A DNA stretch of 64,000 nucleotides from Chitinophaga sp. SYP-B3965 (GCF_009647655.1 NZ_WJFD01000001.1:806001-870000), one strand, 5' to 3'. Positions 24,971 to 35,143 are shown, numbered from the stretch's first letter. Numbers and translations are program-made. The notes: generated by a model from the letters alone, not told the origin.

Positions 24971-25738
24971 TTAACCTTTCAAGCTATCGATACATTCCCG
25001 CAGCTCATGTAACCAACCAGCATCCGCATCATCATCAAGATGCGCTTCCAGCAAAGGTAAAAATTCGTTATCTCCCAGTTCGGTGATCGCTTCAAACAAT
25101 AAACTTCCGAAATCGCCCGTCAGAAGCTCCCGTTTAATAATATCTTTTACACGGTCATCTTTTCGCACCGCTAATCCAACGATCGCTTCAAACCGCGTCT
25201 CTTCATGTTTATCATTTATCCTGTTCCATAAAGCCGTGATGATATCAGGGTTATTTCTTTCCGTTCTGCTGGCAATACCAAAAACAGCCCAGCTTCTGAT
25301 GGCCGAAACTTTGTCCATGCTCAATGCGATCAATGTATGAATGGCCTCCATATGGTCAACGCCCAGTAAGGCATAAGCAACCGCTTCCCGGATCTCTTTA
25401 TCTGCATGATCTTTGAACGCAGCAATGGTGTTTATTTGTGCAGTATTTAGCTGCTCGTTATTATGGCCAATCGCATACAGAACGGAACGGATGGCAAACC
25501 CCTTTTGCAGCAGTTCAAAGTACAGGGTGATCTTTTGTTCGGAATAGGGGAGATGTGCCAATACATCCACCGCAAGTTCCTTTTCCTGGTCACTGCCAGA
25601 TGCCGCGAGTGTATAACAGGTAGCGGTTATCCCATCCCGTTTGCGCAATTCCCGGATATTCTCCCAATACGTTTTGTCGGACTTGTTATGCAGCAGCCGT
25701 GTAAATAGCTGTTCCGCCGTCCAGTTTGTTCTGCTCAT
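24971..25738 (-). CDS. HEAT-repeat protein, hypothetical
   Basis: 255 residues of repeating helix pairs with the HEAT/armadillo pattern (KELAVDVLAHLPYSE, IREAVAYALLGVDHMEAIHTLIAL, AIRSWAVFGIASRTERN, ETRFEAIVGLAVRKDDR). No signal peptide, so cytoplasmic and probably a protein-binding scaffold. The ATG at 25738, with GCGGAAC just upstream, is preferred to a TTG at 25756. It is divergent from the large lipoprotein at 25801 and ends 13 bp from the convergent esterase stop. No specific partner can be named. Confidence 0.75.
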   Translation of the reverse strand: MSRTNWTAEQLFTRLLHNKSDKTYWENIRELRKRDGITATCYTLAASGSDQEKELAVDVLAHLPYSEQKITLYFELLQKGFAIRSVLYAIGHNNEQLNTAQINTIAAFKDHADKEIREAVAYALLGVDHMEAIHTLIALSMDKVSAIRSWAVFGIASRTERNNPDIITALWNRINDKHEETRFEAIVGLAVRKDDRVKDIIKRELLTGDFGSLLFEAITELGDNEFLPLLEAHLDDDADAGWLHELRECIDSLKG

Positions 25739-25767
25739 AGGTTCCGCAAAGTACAAACTTTAATGCC

Positions 25768-25775
25768 TATATTTG
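25768..25775 (+). promoter_or_regulatory. -7 promoter element TATATTTG
   Basis: An exact TAnnTTTG match, 25 bp before the ATG at 25801, in the 62-bp gap between divergent genes. Confidence 0.6.
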
Positions 25776-25800
25776 TCCCCTCAAACACCCTTTACCTGTC

Positions 25801-27552
25801 ATGATACGTACGATAAGCATCTCCCTCTGCACCTTACTGTTGTTTTCCTGCGCAAAGAAGAACAGCCCTGAGCCGGAAGCCCAGCCAGAAACGGTTACTG
25901 CCTCCATACAAGGCAGGGTACTGGACGAAACAGGTATTCCTGCTGCTAATATCACCGTAAAGTCTTTGGATGCCTCGGCCATTACCAATACAGACGGAGA
26001 ATTCCGGTTTGATAAAGTGGTCCTGGCAAAAACGGATGCGTATGTATATGTAGCAGCACCAGGATATTTCAGTACCGGCAGAACATTCACGCCCCAGGCA
26101 GGTAATATAGGTTTTACTGAAATACAGCTCATCCGCAGGAATAAAATAACAAGCGAGTCAACTTTCGAAGGCAAAAATAGTATCCGTTTACCCGATAACG
26201 GTGTGATCAATAAAATACAAAAGACCCCTTACGCAGGGGAGGTCAGTGTATTCGCCCGTTACCTTTCTCCGTCAACCTTGAAAAGCTCTTCCATAAGGCC
26301 CGGCGGAAATTATGGATATGATAAGTCCGGCAAAAAGAAAACATTGCGTCCTTACGGTATGCTGGCCATAGAACTGGAAGGCACAGGAGGGGAACAACTC
26401 CAGCTTGCCAGTGGAAAAACGGCTACTATTAAAATAGAGATCGCTGCCAGCATGGTATCCACCGCTCCAGCTACCATTCCTTTATGGTATTTTGATGAAG
26501 AAAAGGGCATATGGAAAGAAGAAGGCACCGCCACCAAACAGGGAGATGTTTACGTAGGCACGGTAAGCCATTTTTCCTTCTGGAGTGCGGATATGCCGGA
26601 AGAAATGATCAATCTCTCCCTGCAATTCAAGAACACGGAAGACCGGCCTTTTTCATTTCACTATATGAGGATCTCAGAAACGGCAAACGACTCCTCTTAC
26701 GTTTACTTATACACAGATTCTTCCGGCAGCATCAACACAGCAGTTCCCCGCAACAAAGAATTGCGCCTGCGCTTTTATAATTTATGCGGCCTTGAAATAA
26801 AGAATTTCACTTTCCCTGCAATGGCAGAGGATAAGAATATGAATGTATTGACGGTAGATGCACTCACTACCACATTCGCCATTCTCCGCGGTAAGCTCAC
26901 TACCTGCAATGGGGCACCTTTAACGAATGGATATGCACTGATACAGCAAAAGAACGGGCATTCCAGGATACCAACAGATAACCAGGGGCAATATGTGGCA
27001 AGAGTAGCCATCTGCACAGGTACAGAATTAAATGTGGCTGTCATCGGCGTAGATTCATCAGCCAAACAGGAAAGCCCCAACCCTTATTACCTGAAGGTAA
27101 CACCAGGGCAGGAATACGCCATCCCTACCATACAGGCCTGCGGTTTATCTGGTGAGATATATTTTGAAGTAAAGCTAAACGATGTCCCATTTAATTTTGC
27201 CCTTCCAGCATATAGCTTTTTCGGATCAAGATTGCCTTATCTCATCAGTCAGGATAGTGCCACCCAGATCTATTCAAATAACCTGGCCACTCCTTATGAC
27301 CTGTCGGCAAGTGCAACCTTTGGTGGTGTTTCCCGGCCGGGTAATTACAAGATCTTATCCGCAAAGGTATTAACCAGTCCAACTTCGGATATAAGAGCGA
27401 CTTCTGCTTACCAGTTGAACATGCAGATTACAGAATATGGTGCGGCCGGACAATTTATAAGCGGTGGCTTTGCCGGTTATATGTTCAATCAGGCACAGCA
27501 GAGCCAAATAACATACGTCAGTTTCCGTTTCAGGGTAAGAAGATTAATTTAG
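25801..27552 (+). CDS. Large lipoprotein with carboxypeptidase-regulatory-like domain
   Basis: 583 residues. Lipobox LLFSC (Cys17), then a KKNSPEPEAQPE tether. Residues 32-105 are a carboxypeptidase-D-regulatory-like sandwich (ASIQGRVLDETGIPAANITVKSLDASAITNTDGEFRF in pattern). The rest is beta-rich, with a segment (EEKGIWKEEGTATKQGDVYVGTVSHFSFW) that resembles the ends of similar Bacteroidota surface proteins. No catalytic motif is visible. The signal and tether suggest a surface-exposed lipoprotein. The DUF6067-like gene begins 23 bp downstream, so the two are probably one transcript. Confidence 0.72.
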   Translation: MIRTISISLCTLLLFSCAKKNSPEPEAQPETVTASIQGRVLDETGIPAANITVKSLDASAITNTDGEFRFDKVVLAKTDAYVYVAAPGYFSTGRTFTPQAGNIGFTEIQLIRRNKITSESTFEGKNSIRLPDNGVINKIQKTPYAGEVSVFARYLSPSTLKSSSIRPGGNYGYDKSGKKKTLRPYGMLAIELEGTGGEQLQLASGKTATIKIEIAASMVSTAPATIPLWYFDEEKGIWKEEGTATKQGDVYVGTVSHFSFWSADMPEEMINLSLQFKNTEDRPFSFHYMRISETANDSSYVYLYTDSSGSINTAVPRNKELRLRFYNLCGLEIKNFTFPAMAEDKNMNVLTVDALTTTFAILRGKLTTCNGAPLTNGYALIQQKNGHSRIPTDNQGQYVARVAICTGTELNVAVIGVDSSAKQESPNPYYLKVTPGQEYAIPTIQACGLSGEIYFEVKLNDVPFNFALPAYSFFGSRLPYLISQDSATQIYSNNLATPYDLSASATFGGVSRPGNYKILSAKVLTSPTSDIRATSAYQLNMQITEYGAAGQFISGGFAGYMFNQAQQSQITYVSFRFRVRRLI

Positions 27553-27575
27553 AGGAACTGATAAACGAAAACAAA

Positions 27576-28271
27576 ATGAAGCACCTCCTGTTCATATTCC
27601 TTTTTTTTACCACAGCCGCATCCGCACAACTGGATACCGTCAACCTGTCCGGTCATAAAGTGGCCCTGAATAAGAGTGGTTTTCCTGAACAGATCCAAAC
27701 GGCCTCCCGGAATATCCTCGCAGAAAATATCCATTTCCATATCATCAATGCTGCCACGCATAAAGACATCCCCTTTAAACAGGAAGGCATCACCATTCAA
27801 TCGGACAAAATGAAATGGAGCGCCATCCATACTTCAGAACAGTTAAAAATGGAAGTGAAGGTATTGGCTGACATTCATGGTGCACGTTTGCTCTATAACA
27901 TAAAACTTACCGCATTGCAGGATGTATCCCTGGACGATATTAAACTGCATATCCCTTTCGATAAAAGCGTGGCAAAGTATATGAAAGGTTTAGGCAGGGA
28001 GGAAGGCCCACGGCCGGATACCATTAATTGGAAATGGGCTGATAAATACCAGGATAACCCCTGGGTAGGAGATAAAAATGCCGGTTTGGAATATCTCCTG
28101 CATGATGGTTTTCAAAAACCACTCCCCACTACATGGGTTAATGCAGGAAAAGGAGGCATCACCATGTACATCAAAGGTAAATCCATGCTCTCCGAAAATT
28201 ACAGCGGCGCACGCAGCATGAAAAAGAACGATGTACTCTATTATAACTTCACCCTTTTCATTACCCCATAG
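27576..28271 (+). CDS. Truncated DUF6067-like exported protein
   Basis: 231 residues with a signal peptide (1-18). The later half resembles the sandwich region of the DUF6067/glycoside-hydrolase-like proteins of Bacteroidota: GLGREEGPRPDTINWKW, WVGDKNAGLEYLL, PLPTTWVNAGKGGITMYIKG and a final FTLFITP. In the full-length relatives I recall, a large catalytic-barrel-like region follows this point; here a TAG stop follows directly. It is either a naturally short form or a gene that lost its catalytic part. The family assignment is from recalled motifs, so moderate confidence. Confidence 0.6.
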   Translation: MKHLLFIFLFFTTAASAQLDTVNLSGHKVALNKSGFPEQIQTASRNILAENIHFHIINAATHKDIPFKQEGITIQSDKMKWSAIHTSEQLKMEVKVLADIHGARLLYNIKLTALQDVSLDDIKLHIPFDKSVAKYMKGLGREEGPRPDTINWKWADKYQDNPWVGDKNAGLEYLLHDGFQKPLPTTWVNAGKGGITMYIKGKSMLSENYSGARSMKKNDVLYYNFTLFITP

Positions 28272-28314
28272 ATTTCATACCTTTCGGGCTAAGAATCGAC
28301 CTTAAGGTAATCTG

Positions 28315-28908
28315 GTGATTGTCAATAATGTATTATACAATGAGAATGAAAGTGATTTGTTGCAGCAGGTAGCTGCTGGCAATGAGCATGCATTCCGCCA
28401 GCTGGTAGAACAATACTCCGGTCTCCTCTACAAATTCATCTACCGCCATACCAACGACCAATTACTCTCAGAAGAGATCGTACAGGACATCTTCGTAAAG
28501 ATCTGGCAAACAAGAGAAACACTCACCGGCCTTCGCAGCTTCCGTGCTTTCCTGCTCATCATATCCCGCAACCATGTATTGAACACCATCAAGAAAATGA
28601 TGCGGGAAAAGAAGAAACAATGGGAATGGCAAAAGGAAAACACCACTACACAGGAAGAAGACCGCCAGGAACTGGAAGAAGTTTTCGGGCTCATAGACGA
28701 CGCAGTGAACCGTCTGCCCCCGCAACAAAAGAAGGTCTGGATCCTCAGCAGGAGAGAAGGCCTCAAATATGAACAGATCGCCGCCGAGATGAACATCTCC
28801 AGGGACGCCGTTAAAAAATACCTCCAATACGCCAATGGCGCTATCAAAGAACACGTGACCAATAATATTAATATCCCGCTTCTGGTGATCTTATTATCAC
28901 GTTTCTAA
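28315..28908 (+). CDS. ECF RNA polymerase sigma-70 factor of the SusCD operon
   Basis: 197 residues. Region 2 (AFRQLVEQYSGLLYKFIYRH, EEIVQDIFVKIW) and region 4 (LPPQQKKVWILSRREGLKYEQIAAEMNISRDAVKKYL) are clear. The start is a GTG at 28315, supported by AAGG at 28304-28307 seven nt upstream; an in-frame TAA lies just before it, and no ATG occurs earlier than residue 90. The C terminus (NNINIPLLVILLSRF) is hydrophobic, as in many SusC-linked ECF sigmas. It is followed by a FecR gene, SusC and SusD. Confidence 0.9.
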   Translation: MIVNNVLYNENESDLLQQVAAGNEHAFRQLVEQYSGLLYKFIYRHTNDQLLSEEIVQDIFVKIWQTRETLTGLRSFRAFLLIISRNHVLNTIKKMMREKKKQWEWQKENTTTQEEDRQELEEVFGLIDDAVNRLPPQQKKVWILSRREGLKYEQIAAEMNISRDAVKKYLQYANGAIKEHVTNNINIPLLVILLSRF

Positions 28909-28964
28909 AAATTTCTTACTTCCCCGTATCCCCTATTTTAAATTATTGTTGTCTTTATAGTTAT

Positions 28965-30083
28965 ATGGCAAGGTTAGAGATATTATATAACCGGTGGTTG
29001 AACAAAACTGCAAGTCCTGCAGAAGTGGAGGAGTTTATGGAACTGCTCAACCAGGGCGTGTCTAAGGAGGAATTTTCTCCCATGATCACCCGGGAATGGG
29101 AGGTTTTGCAGGATGAAGGAGAACTCTCCATAGAAAAAAGAAAAGCGATGGCGGACAGGATACTGAAAACGTACCCCGCAGCCAAAGAGCCAAAAGTCCG
29201 CTTCATCAAAACATGGATGAAAGCCGCAGCCGTTATTGCCATCCTGCTCACTGCAGGCACTTACTTAATTACCCGCACCACAGAAACGCAGATCACAGCA
29301 GAAAAAATAAATGATGCCGCACCCGGCACCAGCAAAGCCATACTCACACTGGCAGACGGTTCCACCGTTACGCTGGACAGTGCCGGCCAGCAAATGATCC
29401 CCAAAACTACTGCCTACCAACAGGGAGGCAAGCTAGCCTATAATAAGAGCAACAGCACGGAAATAACGTATCATACATTAACTGTACCCAGAGGCGGACA
29501 GTTCCAGCTGGAACTATCTGATGGTACAAAGGTTTGGTTAAATGCCGCTTCCTCCCTTCGGTACCCCACTGTTTTCGAAGGTAAGGAAAGGAAAGTGGAG
29601 GTCACCGGGGAGGCATATTTTGAAGTGGCTAAGAACGCAGAAGCCCCCTTCCGGGTAATGGTTAATCAACGCGCTACCGTAGAGGTACTGGGAACCATTT
29701 TTAATATCAACGCGTATACAGATGAAGAGGATATAAAAACAACCCTGCTGGAAGGCTCCGTAAAGATCGGGGAGGTAGTCTTAAAACCAGGCCAGCAGGC
29801 ACAATTAGCAGAGCAGATAAAGGTAGTAAGCAACGTAGATCTGGACAAAGTGACCGCCTGGAAAAAAGGCGTGTTCAATTTCGAGGATGCAGATCTGAAA
29901 GAAGTCATGCGCCAGCTTTCAAGGTGGTACGACATTGACGTGGCTTATGAAAAGAATATCGGGAATATAGAATTTGTAGGTAAGATTAGCAGAAGCACCT
30001 CTTTGAAGGGCGTGCTGAAAGGACTGGAAAATACAGGCGTACAGTTCCGCCTGGAGGGGAAAAAATTAACGGTAATAAAGTAG
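28965..30083 (+). CDS. FecR-family anti-sigma factor of the SusCD operon
   Basis: 372 residues. Cytoplasmic N-terminal domain (YNRWLNKTASPAEVEEFMELL), transmembrane helix at about 85-102 (AAAVIAILLTAGTYLI), periplasmic FecR domain at about 170-270 (VPRGGQFQLELSDGTKVWLNAASSLRYP in pattern, GEAYFEVAKNAEAPFRV) and a C-terminal DUF4974 domain (FEDADLKEVMRQLSRWYDIDV) ending KLTVIK. It is expected to sequester the upstream sigma factor until the STN domain of the next gene's SusC signals substrate. The ATG at 28965 is 56 bp after the sigma stop. Confidence 0.94.
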   Translation: MARLEILYNRWLNKTASPAEVEEFMELLNQGVSKEEFSPMITREWEVLQDEGELSIEKRKAMADRILKTYPAAKEPKVRFIKTWMKAAAVIAILLTAGTYLITRTTETQITAEKINDAAPGTSKAILTLADGSTVTLDSAGQQMIPKTTAYQQGGKLAYNKSNSTEITYHTLTVPRGGQFQLELSDGTKVWLNAASSLRYPTVFEGKERKVEVTGEAYFEVAKNAEAPFRVMVNQRATVEVLGTIFNINAYTDEEDIKTTLLEGSVKIGEVVLKPGQQAQLAEQIKVVSNVDLDKVTAWKKGVFNFEDADLKEVMRQLSRWYDIDVAYEKNIGNIEFVGKISRSTSLKGVLKGLENTGVQFRLEGKKLTVIK

Positions 30084-30172
30084 TAGTAAAAATTAGCATG
30101 AGATATAGGGGGATCCTGCACAGGGACCGCAAGGGGGAACATTTTTCAAAAACCAACCAATAAAAAACAAAA

Positions 30173-30198
30173 ACCGGAAGTGCATGAACACCTCCGGT
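30173..30198 (+). promoter_or_regulatory. Hairpin between FecR and SusC genes (possible attenuator)
   Basis: ACCGGAAGTG (30173-30182) pairs with CACCTCCGGT (30189-30198) with one A-C mismatch around CATGAA. It lies in the 189-bp gap, 74 bp before the SusC start. A short ATAAT follows, so termination would be weak. Confidence 0.5.
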
Positions 30199-30272
30199 AT
30201 AATCGTCAGTTAGTGAATTAAAACAAAGCACGTCCGGCAAGACAGCTTCATTTCTTAATCAACCAAATAACA

Positions 30273-33200
30273 ATGCAATTTATGCAAAAAAACTGCTATG
30301 CGCTACCCGCTGGTCCGGGTAGGCGGCGTTCGATCACCGGGATCCTGATCAGATCACTATGCATAGGGTCTGGTAGTCGCAGGATCAACCTAATTGTTAA
30401 TGCGATGAAATTAACTGCTGTTTTACTCACTATTGGCCTGGTCAATGTTTATGCGGCCAGCTCTGCGCAGTCCATCACCTTGTCAGGAAAGAACATACCT
30501 TTGAAAAAGGTCTTCGATGCTATCGAGAAACAGACCGAGTATGTGGTTTTTTCGAAAAAGAATGATCTGCAGAACACCACCGCACTCACCATTTCTGTAA
30601 AGGATATGCCCCTCGCAGAATTCCTCAGGATGGCGCTGAAAGACCAGCCGGTCAATTTCAGTATTGAAGACAAAACCATCTTCCTCTTCAAAAAGCCGGT
30701 CATCACAGAACAGCCTGCAACACCTGTTGCAGATACCACGCAGCCATTGCGCAGCATTATCGGTATAGTGACCGATGAAGAAGGCAAACCGCTGCAATTT
30801 GTATCTGTTGCTGTGGACAGCAGAAGAGGCGCAAGAGCAGGCGCCGTTACCTTATCAGATGGTTCCTTTTTTATCAGGGATGTACTCTCCGATGAAACAC
30901 TGATCATCAGTATGATAGGATATAAAACCAAGGAAGTAAAAACCCGCAACTGGAAAGTACCTGCCATCAGGCTGGAAAAGTCAGTAAGTCAGCTAAAAGA
31001 CGTAGTGATCTCCAACGGTATGTACACCCGGAAAGTAGAAAGTTTCACCGGTGCCGTTTCCACCTATACCGGAGAGCAATTGAAGAGCGTAGGTAATAAG
31101 AATATATTAGAAAGTCTCAAAACACTGGACCCTTCTTTCATCATGGTAGAGAACAATACACTGGGTTCTAATCCCAATGCATTGCCTAACATTGAAGTGA
31201 GGGGAAAAACAAGTATCAGTACTACCGGCCTGAATGATCAGTTTGCCGCAAACCCTAACCAGCCGCTGTTTGTACTGGATGGTTTTGAAAGCAGCCTGCA
31301 GGCCATTTACGATCTGGATATGAACAGGGTAGCCTCTATTTATATTTTGAAAGATGCTGCTTCTACCGCTATCTACGGTTCCAAAGCAGCTAACGGTGTA
31401 GTGGTAGTAGAAACAAAACGCCCCGTGGCAGGAGAGTTGCGCGTTAGTTATACTGCAGACGTTTCTTTTGATATACCGGACCTCACCAGTTACAACCTGA
31501 TGAATTCTTCAGAGAAGATACAGTTCGAAAAACTGTCCGGCGTATATGAATCACAACCTAACTTCCAATACGAATGGACACAGAAGTATTACGAACGCCT
31601 GGCTTCTGTTGCCAGCGGCATCAATACTTACTGGATCAACGAACCTGTACGCCTGGGAGTTGCTAACCGGCATTCTTTGCAGTTATCCGGTGGTAACAGA
31701 GACCTGCAGTTTGCAGCCGGTGTTTCTTACCGTAACCAGGATGGTGTAATGAAAGGATCCGGGCGGCAATCATTTGGCGGAAACTTTATGCTGGCCTACA
31801 GGAAAGGTATCGTGAATATCACCAATATCATGAGTGTGGATGGAAATAAAGGCGAAGAATCTCCCTATGGTTCTTTTACGGCATTCTCACAAGCCAATCC
31901 TTATTATAAGAAAACCAGGCCGGATGGCTCCGTAGGAAAATACCTGGACTCCAGTTCCATTTCCAACATATACGTATACAATCCGCTCTTTGATGCCGGT
32001 TTATACAGTATCAATGAAACAAAAGGTTTTTCCTTTTCCAACAACCTGCAGGCCATCATAACCCTGTCTAAAAAATTCAGGTTACAGGGAGGATTACTGT
32101 TAAGTCGTGGAACGAATAATTCTGTTCGATTTATCCCGCCGGATAATTCCTCTTTCGATAAAACAACAGATACCCGCCTGAAAGGAACATACAACAGCAG
32201 GCAGGCAGACAATACGAACTATAACGGGAACATCATGGTCACGTATGGTGAGGCCATCGGCAAAAGTCAGCTGAATGCCAACGCCCGCGCAGACATTTCC
32301 CAATCTATTTCCCGTACCACCGGTTTTGGGGCCACAGGTTTCCCTTCCGGCTCTAATGGTAATCCTGCTTATTCCTATAGCTATACCCCTTTCGGAAGAC
32401 CAGCTTCTTCTGCTGTTACACCACGCAGTGTGGGTTTTGTAGGAAGTATCAACTATACCTACGACAATCGTTTTCTGCTGGATGCTACTTACCGCCTGAG
32501 CGGCAGCAGCGTGTTTGGTTCCAACAAATTGTTCCGGCCATTCTTTTCTGCCGGTATAGGATGGAACTTACATAATGAACCATTCTTCCAGCAGATCAGC
32601 TGGATCTCGCTCCTGAAGATCAGGGGAAATATCGGGATCACAGGAAATGAAAACCTGGGTCAGTTCACGTCTGTTTCTACCTATACTTATGTGCCCGGCC
32701 TCAACAATTTTGGCCAGGGATTAGCGCTGACCTCACTGGGCAATCCTGACCTGGAATGGCAGGAAACAGTACAGCAGAGTTATGGTCTTGATTTCTCGCT
32801 CTTCCGCAACAGGGTGAACGGAAACGTGGGGTATTACATCAAGAAAACAGACCCGCTGGTGATCACCGCCACCGGTGCCGTACCTTCTTCCACAGGGGCC
32901 AATGATAATTACATGCTTAATGCAGGGAATCTCGTCACCAAAGGATGGGACTTCACCCTGCGTACCTCTCCGATATATAATCTGAGAGACCGGATCATCT
33001 GGAACGTGGGCATTATGGGAAATGCATATACCGCCATTTATGGTGGCTTCAATAACAAACTGCAGGCACTGAATAAAGATCAGCTGGATAATAAAGGACT
33101 GGTGCGTTATACAGATGGTTATAGCCCGGACGATATGTGGGCCGTTGTTTCAAGAGGTATTGATCCCGCAACAGGGCAGGAGATCTTCCAGAAAAAAGAT

Positions 33201-33716
33201 GGTACGCTCACTTTCGTCTATAATACCGATGATATCATAAAGGTAGGTAATTCAAGACCAGTGATAGAAGGAGTGGTGAATACTTCCTTTACTTATAAGA
33301 GCTTCACCTTTGGCGCCAATGTGCGTTACAGGATAGGTGGCTCCGTGTTCAACAACGCATTGTATTCACGCGTGGAAAATATATCGCTGCAAAACCTGGT
33401 ATACAACCAGGATAAGCGCGCTTTATATGAAAGATGGAAAAAGCCCGGCGATGTGAGCCAGTATAAATCCATCCTGCTCAGTTCCACCACACCCATATCC
33501 TCCCGTTTTGTACAGAAGGATTCCCACCTGGTAGGAGAGTCCTTTAGCCTGAACTGGCGGATATATAGCGGCTGGATCAGGAAACTGAAATTACAGGGCC
33601 TTAACTGCAGCCTGTACATGAATGATATTTTCAGACTGGAAAGTGTACAAACTGAAAGAGGATTGGATTATCCTTTTGCGAGAACGGCTTCATTCAGTAT
33701 TAACGCATCCTTCTAA
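30273..33716 (+). CDS. SusC/RagA-family TonB-dependent outer-membrane transporter with STN domain
   Basis: 1147 residues. A positively charged, extended N-terminal signal region with the hydrophobic core MKLTAVLLTIGLVNVYA at 45-61; STN domain 67-140 (PLKKVFDAIEKQTEYVVF); carboxypeptidase-regulatory-like domain 160-225; plug from about 255 (GAVSTYTGEQLKSVG, PLFVLDGFESSLQAI, ILKDAASTAIYGSKAANGVVVVETK); and a barrel to the C-terminal Phe. It imports a surface-bound ligand with the following SusD. The STN domain indicates signalling to FecR. The cargo cannot be read from sequence; PKD and thioredoxin neighbours argue against a simple starch-type role. Confidence 0.95.
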   Translation: MQFMQKNCYALPAGPGRRRSITGILIRSLCIGSGSRRINLIVNAMKLTAVLLTIGLVNVYAASSAQSITLSGKNIPLKKVFDAIEKQTEYVVFSKKNDLQNTTALTISVKDMPLAEFLRMALKDQPVNFSIEDKTIFLFKKPVITEQPATPVADTTQPLRSIIGIVTDEEGKPLQFVSVAVDSRRGARAGAVTLSDGSFFIRDVLSDETLIISMIGYKTKEVKTRNWKVPAIRLEKSVSQLKDVVISNGMYTRKVESFTGAVSTYTGEQLKSVGNKNILESLKTLDPSFIMVENNTLGSNPNALPNIEVRGKTSISTTGLNDQFAANPNQPLFVLDGFESSLQAIYDLDMNRVASIYILKDAASTAIYGSKAANGVVVVETKRPVAGELRVSYTADVSFDIPDLTSYNLMNSSEKIQFEKLSGVYESQPNFQYEWTQKYYERLASVASGINTYWINEPVRLGVANRHSLQLSGGNRDLQFAAGVSYRNQDGVMKGSGRQSFGGNFMLAYRKGIVNITNIMSVDGNKGEESPYGSFTAFSQANPYYKKTRPDGSVGKYLDSSSISNIYVYNPLFDAGLYSINETKGFSFSNNLQAIITLSKKFRLQGGLLLSRGTNNSVRFIPPDNSSFDKTTDTRLKGTYNSRQADNTNYNGNIMVTYGEAIGKSQLNANARADISQSISRTTGFGATGFPSGSNGNPAYSYSYTPFGRPASSAVTPRSVGFVGSINYTYDNRFLLDATYRLSGSSVFGSNKLFRPFFSAGIGWNLHNEPFFQQISWISLLKIRGNIGITGNENLGQFTSVSTYTYVPGLNNFGQGLALTSLGNPDLEWQETVQQSYGLDFSLFRNRVNGNVGYYIKKTDPLVITATGAVPSSTGANDNYMLNAGNLVTKGWDFTLRTSPIYNLRDRIIWNVGIMGNAYTAIYGGFNNKLQALNKDQLDNKGLVRYTDGYSPDDMWAVVSRGIDPATGQEIFQKKDGTLTFVYNTDDIIKVGNSRPVIEGVVNTSFTYKSFTFGANVRYRIGGSVFNNALYSRVENISLQNLVYNQDKRALYERWKKPGDVSQYKSILLSSTTPISSRFVQKDSHLVGESFSLNWRIYSGWIRKLKLQGLNCSLYMNDIFRLESVQTERGLDYPFARTASFSINASF

Positions 33717-33727
33717 ACACAAGAGTT

Positions 33728-35143
33728 ATGACACAAAGATATTTCGGACTCATCATATTAGCAGCTGCAGTATACCTGCTGCCCGGCTGTAAAGATTACC
33801 TCACCGTACAACCGGAAGACAGGCTCACCGAAGGGCAGGTGTATAGCAACGAAAAGTCTATTCAACAGGCATTGAATGGCCTGTACACCACCATGGCAGA
33901 TAACGACCTGTATGGTGCAACGCTTACCTGCAAAACGGTAGACCTCCTGGGGCAGCGTTATGCCACACAGAGCACCTCAGATAATAGCTACAGCCTGATA
34001 GCATCCTATTCTTACACCCAGGATAAGGTGAAAAGTGCATTGGATAGCCTTTGGCAAACAAGTTATGCCACTATCCTGGCAGCCAATAAGTTCATCGCAG
34101 AAATGGATGGCGCTGCGCAAAGAGGTGTGATTACAAAAGATCATGCGGACCAGATGAAAGGAGAAGCCATTGGCATACGTGCTATGCTGCATTTTGATAT
34201 GCTGCGTTTGTTTGGTCCCGTGTACGTTACTTCTTCCGCTTCACCTGCCATTCCTTATTACAGGAGAGCAGACGGCGTAACCAGGCCTATTATTACAGCG
34301 AGTGCAGTATTGGATAGTGTACTGGCCGATCTTTCCGGAGCAGAAACATTACTGGCAAAAGATCCTGTGATCACCAGCGGTGTAATAGCATCAACTGATT
34401 TTTATGCAGGTTACCGCAATCAAAGACTAAACTATTATGCCATCAAAGCCCTGTCCGCAAGAGCTAATCTTTACGGCGGCAATAAAGTGGCGGCTAACGC
34501 AGCAGCGAAGGCTGTACTGGAAAGCGGCGAGAAATGGTTCCCATGGGTGATAAGAGCTGCAGTAGCAGACCTCTTCAGTCCGGACAGGATCTTCTCTCCC
34601 GAAGTGCTCTTTGCCGTATATAACCAGGATATGTACATCAACCAGAACGGTTTGTTCAATGGAGGACTACGGCCAACAGACCTGTTATCCGTACAACCCG
34701 CCAGGCTGGATGCTATTTATGAATCCAACGGTAACGACTATCGCAACCAGTTCATCTGGGTAACGGAAAAAGGGCGCACCTTCTTCAAGTTTGCAGATAT
34801 ATCTGATGGCACAAAACCATGGCGCTTTTTACAACCCCTGATCCGTAAAACAGAATTGTATTACATACTGGCGGAAACCGGTACAGATCTTACAACACAG
34901 CGGGGTTACCTGGATTCTGTAAGAGTGCACAGAGGTTTGCCCACCCTGCCTGCCAATGCGGTGATCGCTACCGAAGTATCGAAAGAATACCAGAAAGAGT
35001 TTTTTGGAGAAGGACAGATGTATTTCTATTTCAAACGCCTCAACCAGAAACCTATTCCAAGTGGCAACAGCGCACCGGGAACCGGCACCGTTACGCCGAA
35101 CTATATCATCCCGCTGCCTTTATCTGAAACCACTCCCCGCTAA
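33728..35143 (+). CDS. SusD/RagB-family surface lipoprotein
   Basis: 471 residues. Lipobox LLPGC (Cys21), then KDYLTVQPEDRLTEGQVYSNEKSIQQALNGLYTTMADNDLYG in the canonical SusD opening. TPR-like helices in the middle (IGIRAMLHFDMLRLFGPV) and the conserved end region FFGEGQMYFYFKRLN near residues 425-440. It caps the SusC transporter 11 bp upstream and binds its ligand. 471 residues is normal to short for the family. Confidence 0.95.
   Translation: MTQRYFGLIILAAAVYLLPGCKDYLTVQPEDRLTEGQVYSNEKSIQQALNGLYTTMADNDLYGATLTCKTVDLLGQRYATQSTSDNSYSLIASYSYTQDKVKSALDSLWQTSYATILAANKFIAEMDGAAQRGVITKDHADQMKGEAIGIRAMLHFDMLRLFGPVYVTSSASPAIPYYRRADGVTRPIITASAVLDSVLADLSGAETLLAKDPVITSGVIASTDFYAGYRNQRLNYYAIKALSARANLYGGNKVAANAAAKAVLESGEKWFPWVIRAAVADLFSPDRIFSPEVLFAVYNQDMYINQNGLFNGGLRPTDLLSVQPARLDAIYESNGNDYRNQFIWVTEKGRTFFKFADISDGTKPWRFLQPLIRKTELYYILAETGTDLTTQRGYLDSVRVHRGLPTLPANAVIATEVSKEYQKEFFGEGQMYFYFKRLNQKPIPSGNSAPGTGTVTPNYIIPLPLSETTPR

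Noticed and set aside
28440..28862. Minus-strand frames of 128-140 codons across the ECF sigma gene
   Set aside because: Low-complexity Ser/Phe/Cys-rich translations antisense to a clear sigma factor; shadows.
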